From Clostridioides difficile (GTDB taxonomy: Bacteria > Bacillota > Clostridia > Peptostreptococcales > Peptostreptococcaceae): DNA of 64,000 nt. Each line of letters begins with the position of its first letter. Within the stretch, counting starts at the first letter, position 1. The position numbers and the translations under genes were made by a program. The stretch lies in contig JABBZI010000011.1 in the NCBI GenBank assembly GCA_012955965.1, positions 62,001 to 126,000 of the forward strand. The letters run 5' to 3'. Positions 63,303-64,000 of this stretch are shown here, piece after piece. A model generated the notes under the pieces. That model saw only the letters and a program-made list of their open reading frames with translations, ran no database searches and had not been told where the DNA came from.

Positions 63303-64000
63303 TTACAAATATTTTATTACTTCATATGGTATTACAAATTCTACCGCTCCCATATAACCAGGTGCTACTTCATATTCATCAAAACTGATTATCAGATTTC
63401 CATCTTTATTAATATAAAAATCTTGATATTTGTTGATTGTTTTAAAATCTTCAGCAGATAAATCTTTTTCTTGGTCTATAAAATATGATTTTGTACTATC
63501 GTTTTTAATCTGTGCTCTCATCTGTTCTTTTATATTATCACTAATAACCTTTATATATTTATCATCCTTAAAAAGCATAGGTAAAGTCAAAACTATTTGT
63601 CTTTTCTTATCAACATTATAATGTATCTTACTAACATAGGATGATGCTTCTATCTCATTTTTTGTCATTTCTATTGAGAGGAAATCTTTAGAATTATTTT
63701 TAACACTATAACTTAAACTTAAAGACCTATGCCCTTTGTTCTTCGATAATTCTATTTTTTCCATCCTTTGCTGAAACTCATTATAAAGTCTTTTTCCATC
63801 TTCCATAAAACTACTATTTAATCGCTTTTCTAAATTTTTATCTTTTAATCCTTGTATCTTCGGAATATCAATCTTAGCTTCATAATTTTCACTCTTTAAA
63901 CTATAATTTTTTATAGTTATTACTTCTACTATTCCTCCAATTATAGGTATCTTAGAAAAATTATCTGCAAATACAGGACTTATATTTACTAATACTGTAA
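63303..64000 (-). CDS. rsiV: Anti-sigma-V factor RsiV, 3' part (start beyond window)
   Basis: The frame stays open to 64000, so the N terminus is missing; an ATG at 63806 is internal. The first visible residues VLVNISPVFADNFSKIP match the end of the membrane segment and the cleavage region of RsiV-type proteins. The remaining domain (DUF4163 then DUF3298) binds lysozyme in known RsiV, which triggers proteolysis and frees sigma-V. It is followed 42 bp later by its paralogue lbpA, probably in one sigma-V-controlled operon. Confidence 0.8.
   Translation of the reverse strand, partial: TVLVNISPVFADNFSKIPIIGGIVEVITIKNYSLKSENYEAKIDIPKIQGLKDKNLEKRLNSSFMEDGKRLYNEFQQRMEKIELSKNKGHRSLSLSYSVKNNSKDFLSIEMTKNEIEASSYVSKIHYNVDKKRQIVLTLPMLFKDDKYIKVISDNIKEQMRAQIKNDSTKSYFIDQEKDLSAEDFKTINKYQDFYINKDGNLIISFDEYEVAPGYMGAVEFVIPYEVIKYL

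Noticed and set aside
63303-63806. A complete 167-residue gene starting at the ATG at 63806
   Set aside because: The frame stays open to the window edge and the upstream residues match RsiV, so the ATG is internal to a longer gene.
1-64000. CRISPR arrays, prophage genes, insertion sequences, tRNA or rRNA genes
   Set aside because: No repeat-spacer pattern, transposase, integrase or structural RNA pattern was found on either strand by reading.

Overview
The window looks like a chromosomal segment of Clostridioides difficile, close to strain 630. The DNA is very AT-rich. The gene set includes proteins I recognise from that species: spore coat CotA, exosporium CdeM, the manganese-catalase coat protein CotG, an orphan sporulation histidine kinase, and the RsiV/LbpA lysozyme-response pair. 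The order cotA ... thi ... kdp ... cdeM-hom ... ilv ... rsiV matches my memory of the CD1559-CD1613 region read backwards. No database was searched. I see no rRNA, tRNA, insertion sequence, prophage or CRISPR array. Nearly all genes lie on the minus strand.

Layout. 1-13.6 kb: an ABC exporter whose permease is fused to a CPBP protease, cotA, an amidohydrolase, a six-gene YtrA-type ABC operon behind two palindromic operators, a divergent GyrI-like/ABC exporter operon, and an orphan PTS IIB. 13.7-27 kb: the thiamine-salvage operon thiD-thiM-thiE behind a TPP riboswitch, a GIY-YIG protein, a PPEP/lethal-factor-like metalloprotein, methionine aminopeptidase, ferredoxin, the cysK-cysE operon, the kdp potassium pump (including kdpF and one extra mini-gene too short for routine calling), and a YitT protein. 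27-34 kb: a carbohydrate operon with a ROK regulator, BadF-type sugar kinase, TIM-barrel hydrolase and Rbs-like ABC transporter.

34-49 kb: a stand-alone hisD-like gene behind an attenuator-like leader, cdeM, hom behind two tandem T-boxes, the orphan kinase, a DhaL-DhaK-LsrF-like aldolase-VOC operon with a SorC regulator and a striking promoter palindrome, a YihY protein, phosphoglucomutase, a GDSL esterase and a 3D-domain protein. 49-64 kb: a GNAT, an XRE fragment beside an XRE-TPR regulator, a lipase, a MarR/DMT-exporter pair, a YyaL-like thioredoxin-fold protein, cotG, the ilv operon (ACT subunit, ilvC, ilvB) behind an isoleucine-type T-box and a CodY-like box, a YgjP-like hydrolase, XdhC, lbpA and the 3' part of rsiV.

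The strongest themes are RNA-based control of amino-acid and vitamin genes (three T-boxes, one TPP riboswitch, one unassigned leader), spore-surface genes scattered among metabolic genes, and two uncharacterised carbohydrate operons. The best candidates for undescribed biology are the 40-44 kb kinase-aldolase operon, the 27-34 kb sugar operon, and the hisD-like gene with its leader.
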